A stretch of DNA of 64,000 nucleotides from Halichondria panicea (taxonomy: Eukaryota; Porifera; Demospongiae; Suberitida; Halichondriidae), in NCBI RefSeq assembly GCF_963675165.1, contig NC_087382.1, positions 2,395,567 to 2,459,566 of the forward strand, read 5' to 3'. The notes under the pieces were generated by a model. The model did no database searches. It was given only the letters and a program-made list of their open reading frames with translations, and had not been told where the DNA came from. The first letter of the stretch is position 1; each line of letters starts with the position of its first letter. The translations under genes and the position numbers were made by a program. Positions 1 to 15,000 of this stretch are shown here, one piece after another.

Positions 1-3000
1 GCTCAATACTGGGGGTGGTGGTGTCGCCAGTGAGGGTCAGGTGACCTGTTAGCGTATACACTTCCATGTTAAGGAACGACCTCGTCATGTTACTGCTGGA
101 AATAATCAGAATGACTTGTGACATGATTAAACTCACATCGATTGTCTCGTCGAAAGTGAAATGAATAATACCGCTGTTGAGATCAAGATGATAAGAGAGG
201 AGCTGTGGAGGTGTTTCATCATAAATGTACAGCGCTGCTTGTCGTCCATTGCTACTAGGAGTTGGTTCAACACGGTTCCCGTTCATATCTGACAAGGTTG
301 CTGCTGTCATTGAAATATAAGTGTTATTTCGACTTTGAGCGAGATTTTGCAGTCGTTTGATTTCGTTCAGATCAGTGGGTCCGATCTCTATGGAAACGAT
401 ATAGTCGTTCTCCGTTATAGTGTTGCTAGAGCCAGTGAGGGCGACTGTTTCATCTCCAAGCACTTGTGCATTTCTGATAGTTATCCCAGATGTTAGTAGG
501 GAAGACACATTCATTGTTTCATCGAACGTCAGGTGCAATAGTCCAAAGTTCAAGTCAAATGTGTAGTTGAACAAGCTTGGTGAGGTTAGATCAGCGGAAA
601 AGATTGTAACCACGGCAGCATCAGACTCAGATATCTCGATAACAGGATTGGACCTCATATCTAAAATAGTGGAATTTGGGAAAGAGATGAAAGTTGTTGT
701 ATTGTCAGTAGCAAGATCAGTGATTCTTTTGATGTCGTTCATATCTTCAAAACCCAGCTGTATCAGAATCACAGTACTATCCTCAAGTGAAGACATTGTC
801 GGACTAGCATTGGAACGTGTAGTCAGTCTAAACTGTTGAGTTTGATTCCCATTCCTCATACGCTCATTTTGTAGTACAATTTGAGTCAGTTCCAAACTGG
901 ACGCATTCACAGTCTCGCTGAACGTCAGTAATAGCTCGCCAGAGTTCAAATCAAGGTCAAAGCGCACCAAGTACGGATCTGTCGTATCTCCAGTGAAATT
1001 TCCAACTCTGATACCAGTAGTAATAGCGAGTAAATCCATTCCAGCCCCTCCCACATATTCTGTAAGTGCACCTCCGAAGCTGTCAATAAGATCAGCAGTA
1101 ATAGTTAGGAAGGTATTGGACGCATCAGTAGCTATCGGAATGAGGGCTTTTATCTCGTTCAGATCTCCGCTGGTGAGGTTGACCGTGATGATGTAATCAG
1201 GAATGCTGTTGGAAGAGCCGCCTGTTAAACTGTACGAGGAGGTAGCTAAACTGTTGTCTTGAATTGTGATAGCCCGTGGATTGAGAGTAGCAATATTCAC
1301 AACATTGTCTAAGTGCAGTGTCAGCTCTCCGGAGTCAACGTCCAGATCAAACCTGAGTAGACGAGGGTTTATGTTGTCCTCCATCAGCGTAACCACTTGT
1401 CGACCGTTGTTGGGGGGAATATTGACCAGTGGGTTCCCAGCGAAATCAAACACCGCACCAACTGGTAAAGATATGTGTGTGGTGAGGATAGATGTAGCTA
1501 TTCTACGTTCTAGTACTATCCTGCGATAATCTTCGGCATTGAAATCAAGAATTAAGATTCGTTTCTGATTATCATCAGGCTCAAAGTAGCTGAAAGTTCC
1601 ACCAGTTAGAGTTATATTCACTCCACTTTGGAAAATGTTATCCGGGAATTCTTGTAGCGTAAACATGGTAGGTACAGCCGTTGCTATGTCAACAGGTTCG
1701 TTGAATTGAACCAACATCCGTCGCAATCCAAGATCCAACTCCAAAAAGTCGAAAATGTTTGGATCGATTCTATCACCAACGAATTCGGCTTGCAGGGGAG
1801 GTATAACTATAGCAACGTTATCTGCAAGATCACTGGCTACATCCATGCTGTAAAGAATGTAAGTTGTGTTGGAAGAAATAGCTAATTGTTCTCTGGCTTG
1901 TATCTCAAGGAGATCGTCAGGTGATAAATTCAGCAGTATGATTGTACTATGAAGCGATGGTCCGCTTGCGAACTCACCCCCTGTCAGCTGATACAGTACA
2001 GCTCCCGATACAGAGCTATCGTTGAGGACAGTGATTCCTGCTGGTCTGAAAGCGTTAGATCGAATAGTTTCGCTGAAAGTGAGTTGCAAAGTAGCTTCCG
2101 TCAGGTCCAACAATGCTCCGACTAAATGAGGCCCGATAACATCAGCAAAGAAATCATCTGCCATTCTGTAGTTGAGTTGAGCTAGAGCAATTCCAGAGGT
2201 GTCCTCGATTGTCATTGAACTTGCACTTATGAAGGTGCTGAAGATGTTAACAAAGACATCTACTCTTTGTCTCAAAAACTCCAAATCAACAGTATTGAAA
2301 TAAAAATCAACTACAAGTCCATTTTCAGTTGTTACTATGGTACCCCCGGTGAGATTATAAGCGATAGCAGAAAGTGTTGGGTCATCAGATTCGTGAAGTG
2401 TTATTCCAGTTGGATCGAAAGTACTGATGTTGACAGTTTCTGAAAATCTTAGAGAGACGTTCCCAAACGACATATTTACAGCAACGTATATAATCTCAGG
2501 TGCAGTGATGTCCATTACATAAGGATTGACTCTTATAGTAGGGCCTTCAGTCAGTGCATTGTCGTTCATATCCAAAACAGTTTCGTTTGAAAATATAACG
2601 TAACAGTCTGCACCCAGCAGCTCGTCCGTGCAAAGATCGATAAGTTTGATTTCGTTCAAGTCCGCAATTGATAGCATGTGAGACAGGACTGTACTGTCAT
2701 TGGTTAGAAGGGTTCCCTGTGATAGCGTGATATTGGTTACATCGCTACCAGCACTTCTGCTAAGAGTGAGTGTCTCAATGATGAAGGAAGAACTGTTGAT
2801 AGTCTCGTCGAAGGTGAGGTGGAGGATGCCAGTGTTCAGATCCAGAGAGAAATCAATCAGTACAGGTCTAGTAGTATCAGGTATAAAACCTGTTACCAGC
2901 TCAGCACTGGTTGACGGTACTTCATTTACTCTGTTAGAAAATTGGTCCGCAATCGTTATGTCCAAGATTGAGATATACGTGTTTGTTTCCATGGTAGCAA

Positions 3001-6000
3001 TTTGTGTCCTTCGTTTTATTTCGTTTGTATCCTCGATTGATAGTTGCACAAGTATCTCCGGGTTGTCATAGCTACTGGAGTAGCCACCAGTTAGTGTATA
3101 TATATCACTGTCACTAAAGTTGGAGCTTCCTTGCAGCGATATCCCGATTGTGCTCACGCTTGATCGATTCATGGTCTCGGAAAATAGTATAGTGAGTTGT
3201 CCGAGATTCATGTCAAGATAGAAATTTAATAAACTGGGTCGATTTGTATCAATGGTAAATTGTCGGACTTGCATTCCGTTGCTATTGGTGATACCGACAA
3301 GCTGGTTGTTATAATAGTCCATCACTGACTCACCATCACCTGAAATGAGCAAGTAAGTATTTGCCTTGCTCGTGGCAATTGATTCCAAGCTGCTCAGAAT
3401 ATTTACGTCTTTCATTGTCAGGGATACGATTAGAACAGGGGGGTGAGTGGGAATTTCATTAGGGCCCCCCAGAAGCCCGCCACTTAGAGTGTACGATCTC
3501 AACGATCCCACAAATGTTTCTGGGCGGTTCTCATCGAGATTGACTCCTCTGCTGTCGTTGCTCAGTGCATCAAATTCGAAAGGTGTAGTCTGCAGTGCGA
3601 TTGTGAGGGGGATACTGGGTAATACTTGTACAACCTCTGAAAATGTTAATCTCAGTTCCTCTGTCGTCAAGTCAAGGTCAAAGTACACCAAATAGGGTGG
3701 AGTCTCGTCAGCGATAACGTTTGTTGCAGATACAGAGGATGCAATATTCGGAATGCCACTCGTATCCGAGACTGAACCAGCTGTGATATTGAGAGCACAA
3801 TCGTTGGCAGCGGTTACGGTACATAGGGACTGTCGTATCTTCAATAAATTGTCATCAAAATCGTTCAAGTTCATCACCACGATAGTACAGAAGCAGTCAA
3901 CCACGAAACCACGGCTCAGCGTGTACGATACTCCATCAGCAGGGTTATGAAGTGTTAGTCCATCAGCCATTAGCGTACTAGCGTTAACAGGCTCACTGAA
4001 AGTAAGGGTCAAATTTGCAGAGTCCATATCGAGCGAAAATTGAATAAGTTCGGGAGGAGTGGTATCAGATGTTAATGCATTAACTTGTAGAGCGTCTCCA
4101 TTCGGAACTGGTATCAGATAATTCATTTGCATGTCAAATACAGTACTGCTTCGTACAGATAGGTATGTGTCTATTATTGCAGTAGCTAGAAGTGGTCTAC
4201 TCTTCAGCTCGTTCAAATCAAAATCTGAAATTTGAACTGTTATCACCGGCCAATCTCTAACTTGTCTTGTGCCAATGTTTGAAAATACATACAAATTATC
4301 ATTGCCTGTGGCAATTGGACCATTCAGTATAGTAACAGTTGTTAGGTTGAAATGTCTAGCTCGTACAGTTTCGGAGAAGCTGAACGTAATTTCCCCAGTG
4401 TTCAAGTCAAGGTTGAATGCCTCCAGTACAGGCCTGGTAGTATCAATAGTGTACATACTTGCTTGTAAAGCATTAATGCCATTGACTAACGGTATTAAGG
4501 CCAATCCATTCTTATCTTTGATGCCAGTAGCTTCGATCACAAGCCATGTTGTATCCGTTGATGCTCCAATCTCTCTGGATTTAATCTCATTCAGATCGTC
4601 AAGCGTGATAATGATAGTAATCTCAGTGCTGGAATTGTACGACTCTAAATCTCCGCCTTGTAATCTGTACTGCTTGAAATCGTCGATAATGTGAGAGTCG
4701 GCTTGCAGTGTGAATGAGGTGAAGTTGATACTTGATGCATTAATGGTTTCAAGGAATGTGAGATGTAGCCTGGAGGCGTCCATGTCCAGGTGGTACTCAA
4801 CCAGATGAGGCCTCGTAGCATCAGCTTGGAACTCGAGCGCCTGCAATGCATCGAAATGAGATACAGGTACAACTTGATTCCCACGCATGTCCGATATCAA
4901 CGTGGGGGTGAACGAGATCCAGGATGTGTCCTGGTTTACAAACAGCCCAGTTCGTCTCTTTATCTCGTTCAGATCTTGAATGTTAAACACGATACGAATT
5001 GTCAGTCCGTCCGGACTAGCAGAGGTGCCCCCCAGTAGGGTGTAATATAGGTCAGCATCGTTTGAACGTACTTGACTAGATTGAAGAGTGATTTGCTGGA
5101 ATATGAGTGTTGTTCGATCAACAGGCTCGTCAAAATTCAAAATTAATACGCTGGCGTTTAAATCGACCATAAAGTTCTCAATTCGAGGCATTGTCGTGTC
5201 GTCAGTAAAGTTTAAAGTGCGGAGTATGACTGGATCTGAAGGATTGCTCACCATATCGAGAATTGTGCCTGAGGCCACGTTAATGTAAGTATTGCTATCG
5301 GTAGTGGCAAGAGTTCGTATTTTCTTGATTTGGTTGAGATCGAAGAATTCCAATGGAACAGTTACAACAGGATCGTTGATACCAATAGCCCCACCCATCG
5401 TTAGCGTGTGACTTACAGTGGGCGTGGGATCTTGTAGCGTTATCAGCGTATTATCAATCGATGATATATTAACGGTCTCGTCAAATGTTAGAGTGAGTAT
5501 ACCTTCGTCTAAATCAAACTCAAAATCCAATAGCATGGGATTAGTTTTGTCTTCAACAAATTCTTGCGCCTTGATAGCATTGGAGGGTGTAATTTCAACC
5601 ACAGGCAGATCAACCATGTCCGCAACAGTGACGTTTGTGATACTGATAAACGTGTTTTCTGCAGCTATTGCAAGTGCGTCAATTCGTTTGATATTATCAG
5701 AGTCCGTTTGTCCAATATTTAGAACAATTATCGGACCATTGGGGGATACAGTGAATGTGTTGTCGGGAGAACTGGGTAGAAACGTGTAAGAGATCGAAAC
5801 AGAGGAGTTGCTATCTTGAATCGTAATGGCCGTTATATCTAGAGAGCTGACATTCACAGTCTCAGAGAAATATAGTGTGAGTATTGTATTATCCATATTG
5901 AGATCGAAAGCAACTAACTCGGGATTGGTTTCATCTGCTATAAAGTTAGCAGCTAGCAGTGGCATATTGTTCGTATCCAGGAAGTTCCCACTTGTATCCA

Positions 6001-9000
6001 GCACAGTTGTAGTTTGCAGCTGAATATAAGTGTTGTTCGTTTCAGATGCTAAATCGGTTAAGATTTTTAGCTCATTCAAGTCATCATTCGCAAGTGTCAG
6101 AGATACGAGAGGTGAGTCCTCCATTGACAAGACAGCTTCTCTCTCCGGAGGATGGAACAACAGTGTATAGCTGGTCTCAGTGAAGGGGTTGATGAAGGTC
6201 ACTAGTGTACTGTTGAAGGTATCTATGGCAACCGTTTCGTCAAATATCAGCTGTAGGATACCAGAGTTTGCACTGAAGCTGAAGTTGGTGAGGACAGGAC
6301 TTGATATGTCTGGTAGCCATGTTGTCACTTGTAGAGCGTCCCCTTGTGGTATGGGTGTGATGTTGTTACCAACGGCGTCCATTGCAGCACGATAAGATAT
6401 GGAGAGATAAGTGGTTACGTTGGAAATGGTTAGATCTCGTAGAGCCTTGATAGCGTTAAGATCCGTTGCTGTTAGTTGCACTGTTAGGATAGGTGGATAG
6501 CCAGGACCATTGGGCAACAAAGAAGGACCGAATAACTCTCCGCCAGTTAGAATGTACTCGGATGTTGTATTAGATTCATTCAAATCATTTTGGAACACAA
6601 ATTCAGTGATGATTATTTCGTCAACAACTTCAGAGAATGTTAAATACAACTGACCCATATTCAAATCGAAATCGAAACTGTTCAGAGAAGGATTGGTAAT
6701 ATCTTCTATCACAACATCGGCTGGTCTAGTTTCATTTGAACCATTGAACAGCGAAGTGACTACGTTTCCTACCATATCCCGCACTGTACTGTTTAGGAAT
6801 ATGAAAGTATTATTGCCATCACTCGCTAATCCTCGGATAAATTTAAGTTGGTTAAAGTCCAGTGCACTCAGTACAATCTCAATCAGCGGACCATCGTAGG
6901 AGGAGCTTACACTATCAACCAGGCTGTATGAGATACCATCAAAGCTGCTGGAATTATAGAAAGTTACCGTGCCTGGAATAACCAGAGTAAGTGTGTCAAC
7001 CGTTTCCGTGAAGAGGATTGTTAGTAAGCCACGATTTACATCCAGAGTGTACGAGTCGACATCAGGGGGTGTGGTATCTCGCGTGAAAGTGGTCACCATT
7101 ATTCCTTCCTCTATCGGCACGACATCATTGCTATACATGTCATCTAGAGTCTGCTCGGTTATTCGGAGGTGTGTATTGTTAGAGAAGGTAGCTAGGCTTC
7201 TCAATTTCTTGATTTCGTTTAGATCAAACAGTGTTAGCGTTATTGTAACAATATGAGAGTTTAAGTCCTGTACAACACCGGATGTTAGCGTGTAATAGTC
7301 CAAACCTGGTTCCAGTGTACCCACACCCATACCACTAGATCCAGATCCAGATCCTGATCCTTGATCTCCTATTTCAGTGTCAGGGAACTGTACGAGAGTG
7401 ATGTGTGCAGTGTTGAGAGTTGATACACGAACTGTCTCGTTGAAAGACAGCGTCAAAACTCCGATATTCATATCAAGATCGAAGGCTTCTAGCTCAGGGC
7501 AATTGGTATCAGCAGTAAAGTTGGTAATGGATCTAGCCGAGGTGTTAGCAATGGCCACTACTTGGTTACTGTTCATGTCATCCAGAGATGTGCTTAGGAA
7601 CGATAGGAACGTGTTGTTATTGCTCGTAGCTAGGTCATCGAATAGTTTTAGCTCGTTCATAATGTTAAATCCGAACTCAACATACAGGAAGGGACTATCT
7701 GCGGGTGAGACGGTACTGTTGTAGATGAATAGATAGCTGCCTGGAGAACTGGAGTCACTCTGAATCAACAGCTGTCCCAGTTGCAGGGAAGATGCATTAA
7801 CAGTCTCAGTGAACTCTAGAGTCAGCAGACCAATGTTTAGATCGAGGTCAAATCGTACTAGCTCTGGTCGAGTTGTATCTTCAGTATATTCTTGAACTGG
7901 TTGTGCAGTATCAAATGATATTGGTACCACTTGATTCGTATTCATGTCTATAACAGCCTCAGGGGTGATGGACAAGTGAGTGGTCTCATTGGAAGTTGCC
8001 AATTGAGTCAATCGTTTTATTTCATTGATATCCACATATCCTAACCGTACGATGACAATGGGTTGATTGGGACTGGTGGACTGACTGTACCGAGGATACG
8101 GACCCCCCACCAAGCTCCATCGCTCTCTTGGTGAGATACTACTATCAGATAACAGAGTGATTTCGGACAACATTAGCGATGACACATTCACAGTTTCCGA
8201 GAATGACAATGTCAATATTTCAGTATCTAAATTGAGATCGAATGCAACTAGTATCGGAGGTGTCATATCTTCAGTGAATGTGTTTACCCTGAGGGAATCA
8301 AACTCTGAAATTCCATTCACATAATTATTGTTCATATCTTGTACAGTGAGATTCGTGATACTGATAAATGTTGTAACATTGTTTGTAGCCAAGTTCGTAA
8401 TAGCTTTGATATTATTGAGATCTTCCAGCGAGATAGTTAGGTACAGCACGGGGTCATTTTCCAACAACACATTTCCACCGATTAGAGTATAATTTGAAAC
8501 AGTGGTTTCGTATTCAAAATATTCGAACGAAGTGGTATTAATGAAGGTCATATTCACTGGGTCATAAGTGCTGTTAACGACAGTTATGTTATCTGAAACA
8601 ACCATCACCATGTTCATTACAAGCGTTATCTGGGCCGGATCTAGACTAGATGCATTCACCGTCTCGTCAAAATACAGAGTTAGTATTTCAGAGGTCAGGT
8701 TGAGGTCAAATCGGAGCAACGATGGATTAGTAACATCCATAATAAAATTAGTTGTCATAAACGAATCGTTTCTTGGGATAACATCAATTCCATTTCTGTT
8801 GATATCTTCGATGGAGCTTGATTCAAAGCTTAAGTAGGAGGAGTCACTGGATACAGCTAAACAAGGTTCACGTTTCAAATTGTTCAGATCGTCGAGAGTT
8901 AGCGCAAACGTCAGCTGTATATTATTCCTCATAGAAACTAGAGAACCATTGGTTAGTTGATAAAATACAATATCACAATCTTCATACGGTGACAAATCGA

Positions 9001-12000
9001 TACCAGTGTCACTGCCGCTGGAATCAGTAGTATTAGTTGTGTTCAGTCCAGTACTGGTTTCAAATATGCCCAAATCTCTCACTGCTTGAATGGTTAGCTG
9101 GGAGAAATCAAGCGTACTTATATTAACAGTCTCATCAAAAGTAAACGAGATACGCCCTAAATTGAGATCCAGCACATAGATTAACAACACTGGAGGTGTT
9201 CCATCCGCTTCAAATCCAAGCACCTCCAGGCTAGAATTAGCATCGATGGCTACCAACGGGTTTCCTTTGGTATCTGCAACGGCCATTGTAGTGGCAGCTA
9301 GGAAAGTGGTCTCCTGGGAAACGGCAAGTTCATGCAAGAATTTTATTCGATTCAGATCGTCAGGAGCTAAGTAGATAGTTACTATATCAGTTGGACCATC
9401 AAATGATCGCGTGCGAACGTCTAGCCCCAGGGCATGAGATTGTGTAGCATTGGGAACATTATTATGTAGCATCAGCTGATTAACTTGTAGAGTGGACGTC
9501 CTTACAGTCTCAGTAAAGGAGATAATAATTGTTCCAGCATCGATTGATACATTGTAGCTTACTATTTCTGGTGATGTCATGTCAGGAGTGTACAGACTTA
9601 ACTCGATAGGTTGTCCCATGGTCGTACAGTTCCTCATGAGAAGGGGGCGATCGTTTTGATCAAGAATAGTCTCGTTGGTGTAAGAGAGATACGTTGTTGA
9701 AGGTGATCGAGCAATGTCCAGAGCTTTAATAGCGTTCAAATCTTGCAGTGTGAGAGAGAACGGGATATAAGTGGAGTAGTGGAACTGAGTCATCCATTTC
9801 ATTGCACTACCAAAGTCTCCGCTACCTGAACCACTCGTTCCCACATCAATGCTGTCGAAAGATGCGTTTGTTGTATCGACATAGCAACCAGTCAGCGTGT
9901 AGCTATTATTACAGGTATCACTCGAAGCAAAGGTCAACTGGGTGCAATCAAAACTCGACGCATTAACAGTTTCGGAAAAAAACAGAATGACATCACCAGT
10001 ATCCATGTCAACACTATACCTAGTGATAGCAGGTCGATTAGCATCCTCGATATAACCATTAGCCATTAATGCAAATCCATTGATTATCGGGTAAGCGAGA
10101 TTTCCGTTCATGTCCTGAATAATATTCGGAGTGATGGTGATGTAAGATGTTTCTTCACTCACAAGGAGAGAATCAATTCTTTTGATCTCGTTTAAGTCAT
10201 CATCGGACAGAGTAATTAATATAATCTCTCCATTCCCAGAAGAAGTGTAGCTGGTTGACAAGACTATACCTGTTCGTGACCGTTGTGCGTTCTGCACAGT
10301 CAGCCCTGAGGCATCGAATGTGCTCGAATTCACAGGCTCGTTGAAAAACAGGACCAACTCTCCGAGATTTAAATCCACCATGAACCTGTTGAGAACTGGA
10401 GTAACTTGATCTTGGATTATGTCCAAGGCTTGCAGTGTTGTTCCGACTAATCCATTGGGATTTAGGAAACTAAGATCAATAATGGAGAAGTCGTTGATTG
10501 TGAGGTAGGTGTTGTTGATGGTAGTTCCAAATTCAGGGATCAGTTTTATATAGTTGACATCATCGAGTATGAATCGACTGTATACAATATGACTGTTGTC
10601 TGTGTTCAATATTGAACCTCCAGTTAGTCTCACACTGTACTGGGATGTATTGACAGTCATTTCATTGTGGATTGTTAAACCAGCTGATAGTAGCGTGTTA
10701 ACATTCACTGTCTCGTCAAAAGTGAGGATGAGTTGGTTGGAGTCTAGGTCCAGATGAAACTGCTCCAAGTTAGGTCTTGTCTCATCAACAGTGTACAGAG
10801 ACACAGGAAGAGCTTTTGTTGATGGAATTATATTTACTGCATTTCTGTTCATATCTGCAATTGTTAAACTCTGTATACTAATATACACACTGGTATCATC
10901 GATGGCTAGCGATGTCATTCTCTTGATCTCATTTGCATCTTCTCTAGACAGTACGATAGTGAGTGTAGTAGCGTCTGGATCATTTGTAAAACTTCCTGAG
11001 GTCAGTACGTAATATTCCCCTAGGGTATCATTGAATTCTTGCAGCAAGATGCCTTGCACATTTAGAGAAGTAGTGTTGACAGTTTCATCAAATACCAGGG
11101 CTAGTTCGGTCGCATTCATGTCCAGATCGAAAGACACCAAGTTGGGGGAAGTAACGTCCATTGTAACGTTTGATACTTGGAACGTTTCGCTTGCTTCTAT
11201 AGAAACACTGCTCGTATCAGAAACAGCTTCTGATAGCAGCCTCAAATATGAATTGCTTCTTCCAGTGGCGATGTTGGTAATCTGCTTGATAGAATTCAAG
11301 TCAAAGTTTGTTACTTGCAGAACGACGATGGTGGAGTCTTCTGTTATCACTGTACCATCAGTTAGTTGGTAAGTGATGGACGGGTTTATTGCATCTTGGA
11401 GAACTATCAACGTGGCATTCAAACTTTGAGAATCAACGGTCTCATCGAAAGTGAAAGAAATTTGTCCCAAATTCATATCCAGATCAAATCTTCTCAGAGT
11501 AGGTGGTGTGGTATCTAACGTAAGCTGCGTTGCCATGACTCCTTCCATCGAGGACACACTCACAACATAATTCTCGTTCATATCAATAGCAGTATTGAAA
11601 CTGAAACTAACATACGTGTTGTTGACGCTCGTAGCAAGGTTAGGTAATCGTTTAATCTCGTTCAAATCATACTCTCCCAGCGTCACGATCACTATCGGGT
11701 CATCTCCAGATAATGTCAGACTGTACAGAGGTGGTGTGCCTGCAACTAGCTGCCGCATTTGTATGTCAATTGCTATGGTAACAGGAGCAATTCTGCCCGA
11801 ACCAGATCCACTTCCACTACCACTGCCGCTGATCAATAGCTCAGTGGCTGTGATGTCCATCACGTTCTGTAGAAGAATCTCTGCTACCATTAGCGAAGAC
11901 GTCTCTATGGTTTCATCGAATGTTAGCAGAAGTTGTCCGAGATTAAGATCCAGATCAAACGATAATAGGAATGGATTAGCATTGTCTTGAGTGAAATTGG

Positions 12001-15000
12001 ATGCCTGGAGGGCATTGGGGTTGTAAATCGGCACATTCAAATTTCCTGACATGTCGGCTATGACGAAATCCTCCAAGAAGAGATAAGTATCAGTGTTAGA
12101 AGTGGCAAGGTATCTGTTCCGCTTCATATCATTCAAATCATCTCTCCCGATGTCTAATCTTATCACTATACCATCTTTGCTTACTGTCCTGGAGCCGCGA
12201 TTTGACCTTAGCTGAACTCTGTCACGGAAACTGTTGCTGGTGTTCTGTACAATTACTCCATTGACGTTTAGAGAAGAGGCATTAACAGTCTCAGAGAATG
12301 TCAAGTACAACCTACCTTCCGTCATATCCAGCGAGAAAATAACGAGTTCTGGGAGGGTAATGTCTGGGATAGGATCGGAAAGAACTGCGATTGCATTTTC
12401 AGGTAGTGTCTCCGAGTTACCAATGGATACCATGTCTATAATAGTCTGACTGCTGATGGAGATGTATGTGTTGCTCGTTGCTGTACCTAAATCGGCCAAT
12501 CGTTTCAGCTCGTTTAGATCACGGGATCCTAAACTGATGATAATTAATGAGCTATTATCGCTGAAAGATACAGATCCCATTGGATAACCATCTTCAGCAG
12601 ACAATGCAAAATACATAAGATCCGAAAGATTAGCAGCTGGTGTATTTTGCAGAATAATACCTGCAACATCTAGACTATCCACATTCACAGTTTCGGAGAA
12701 ATCCAACGTCAACTCTCCGGTATTCAAATCCAGGGAAAATCCCTGCAATACAGGTGCATTCATATCGGGTACATAGCCTGAGGCCATTCTTCCGTTTCCA
12801 TCAGTAATAGGTACTGTATCGCTATTCTGCAGATCTCTCACTGCATCGCCTCGCACAATAACATAGGTGTTGTTTAAATCTGTAGCAAGGTCTGTATCGT
12901 ACTTGATTGCATTCAAATCGGCAACTGATATATTTACTATGACAACATAACCCTCCGGGCTATTTGAGATGCTGCCAGCAGTGAGCGTTACATACGTGTT
13001 GGCCAAACTCTGATCTTGGATTCGTATAGACATGGGACGAAGCGTTGCCGGGACAACCACATCGGTGAAAGTGAGTGCCAGTTCTCCACTGTTCATATCA
13101 AAAGTGAAAGTATCGAGAGTAGCTTGACTGACATCTGGTATAACTTCAGAAATAGGCAGTGCAGAATCTGGAAGAATAGGCATAACATAGTTGCCGGCCA
13201 TATCCGTAAGTGTGCTAGCGGTTAGAGTAATAAAAGTGTTGTCAGTTCCAGTTCCTATGTCTTCATTCAGTTTCAGCATCATGATTTGCTGGCGATTTAT
13301 CTCAATACTGAAAGTGAAAACTCCATCGAATACCATCTCTCCCGCCACTGTTCCACTCGTTAGTTCTATGACAATCAAGTCTCCAAAATTTACCCCGGAG
13401 GATTGTAGGGATACTTGTGTTACATCCAGGGTGGAGGGTCTAATCGGTTCATTAAAAGTCAGCAAAAGCAGCTCTTCTGATAGGTCTAGCGTGAACGATG
13501 CCAGCTGTGGTGGAGTTACGTCTGCAATATACACTGCTGCTTGCAATGCGTTGCCATTGGTTATCGGTACCACTTGGTTGGGTTGTCGTACGGCTATATC
13601 ACTGACTGCAAACGCATTTATTCTCAAATATGTGTCGTTGATAGATTTAGCAAATTCCGTTGCTTTGAGCCGCGATAAATCGTCAAATGATAGATTGATA
13701 ATGATTACTGGGCTGTTGCCGCTGGGTGTGCTCGAATCCCGAGACAGCTGCACAAATTGGGAGGAGTTTGCACTCGGCTGGATATATATCCCCAGTGGGT
13801 TGAGGGTGGTGGGCCGTACGGGTTCATTAAAGGTAAACTCTAGTATACCTTCGTTCATGTCTAGCGAGTACATGAGAAGAACTGGTCGTTCGTTGTCATC
13901 GATAAAATTCTGCACAAATAGAACGTCCGTATCGGAAAATTGCATAATTCCATTCCCATTCATGTCTTGTATGGAATTCATTAGTACTTGTATCCAGCAA
14001 TTGTTGATTCCAGAACACACGCGATCGTTTTCCTTGAGTGCAATAATGCCCTCAGGAGATAACGTCACGACTACTAGAGTACCGTTGTCTGATAGAGAGA
14101 AACTTCCCACTAGAGTGAAAACTGATTCTGCTTCACGGAAGAAATTTTGCAGAACGACACCAGCGAAATCGATACTGTTGACGTTAACAGTTTCATCAAA
14201 CTCCAGTGTAATTGTACCGTTGTTTAGATCAATCTCGATAAAATCAACAAGTCGTGGTGGGGTAGTATCGAAGGTATAGTTGGTTACAGGCATTGCACTG
14301 GTGCTTGGTATAGCGTCAATCAGCAGTTGAGTCATATCACGAATTGTATCCATTGGAAACGACAGGAAACAATCAAATGGTGATGTACACACGCTTATTC
14401 GTTTGATCTCGTTCAAATCAGCTATGGATAGATCGATAACAATCACAGGTTCGTTAATTGCCGTGACAATATCACCTCCGTTTAGCGTGTAGACAGATTC
14501 ATTCAAAATTGACCCATTGGGTCCGGACTGAAAGGTCAGAGACGAGAGATCTAGAGTCTGTATATCAACAGTCTCGTTGAATGATAGTGTGAGTGTGCCA
14601 GTATTTAAGTCAAGATCGAAACTCTCTAAAATCGGTGGAAGTGAATCATCAGTGAAATTCTGAGCCTGCAATGGCATATCGCTGGGTATGAGAGTTATGA
14701 AATTGCCATTCGTATCTTGTATAATTGGAGCAGCAAAAACGATGTTTGTATCTGCCAAGCTCACTGCTACCTCAGTGTTACGCTTCAGATTGTTCAGATC
14801 GAATCTTGATAGGGACACAGAGATGGAAGTGTCGTTGACTGTCATATAATCACCAGTGGTAAGTTGTACGAATGGTGGAGGTTGTACAGAACTGGATCCT
14901 TGGATAATCACATTCGATAGGTCGAAGGTATCGATATTAATAACCTCGCTGAAATACAGAGTGAGGGTCTCAGAGTCCAGGCTCAACTCGAAGTCGGTTA

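Noticed and set aside
4645-4884. Minus-strand 79-codon frame inside exon 4
   Set aside because: It is out of frame with the repeat coding frame, which runs unbroken through this stretch.
13191-14279. A plus-strand open frame of 362 codons antisense to the giant gene
   Set aside because: It is one of many plus-strand frames opposite the repeat array. It has no recognisable motif, no splice or start context, and arises from the regular codon use of the repeats on the other strand.
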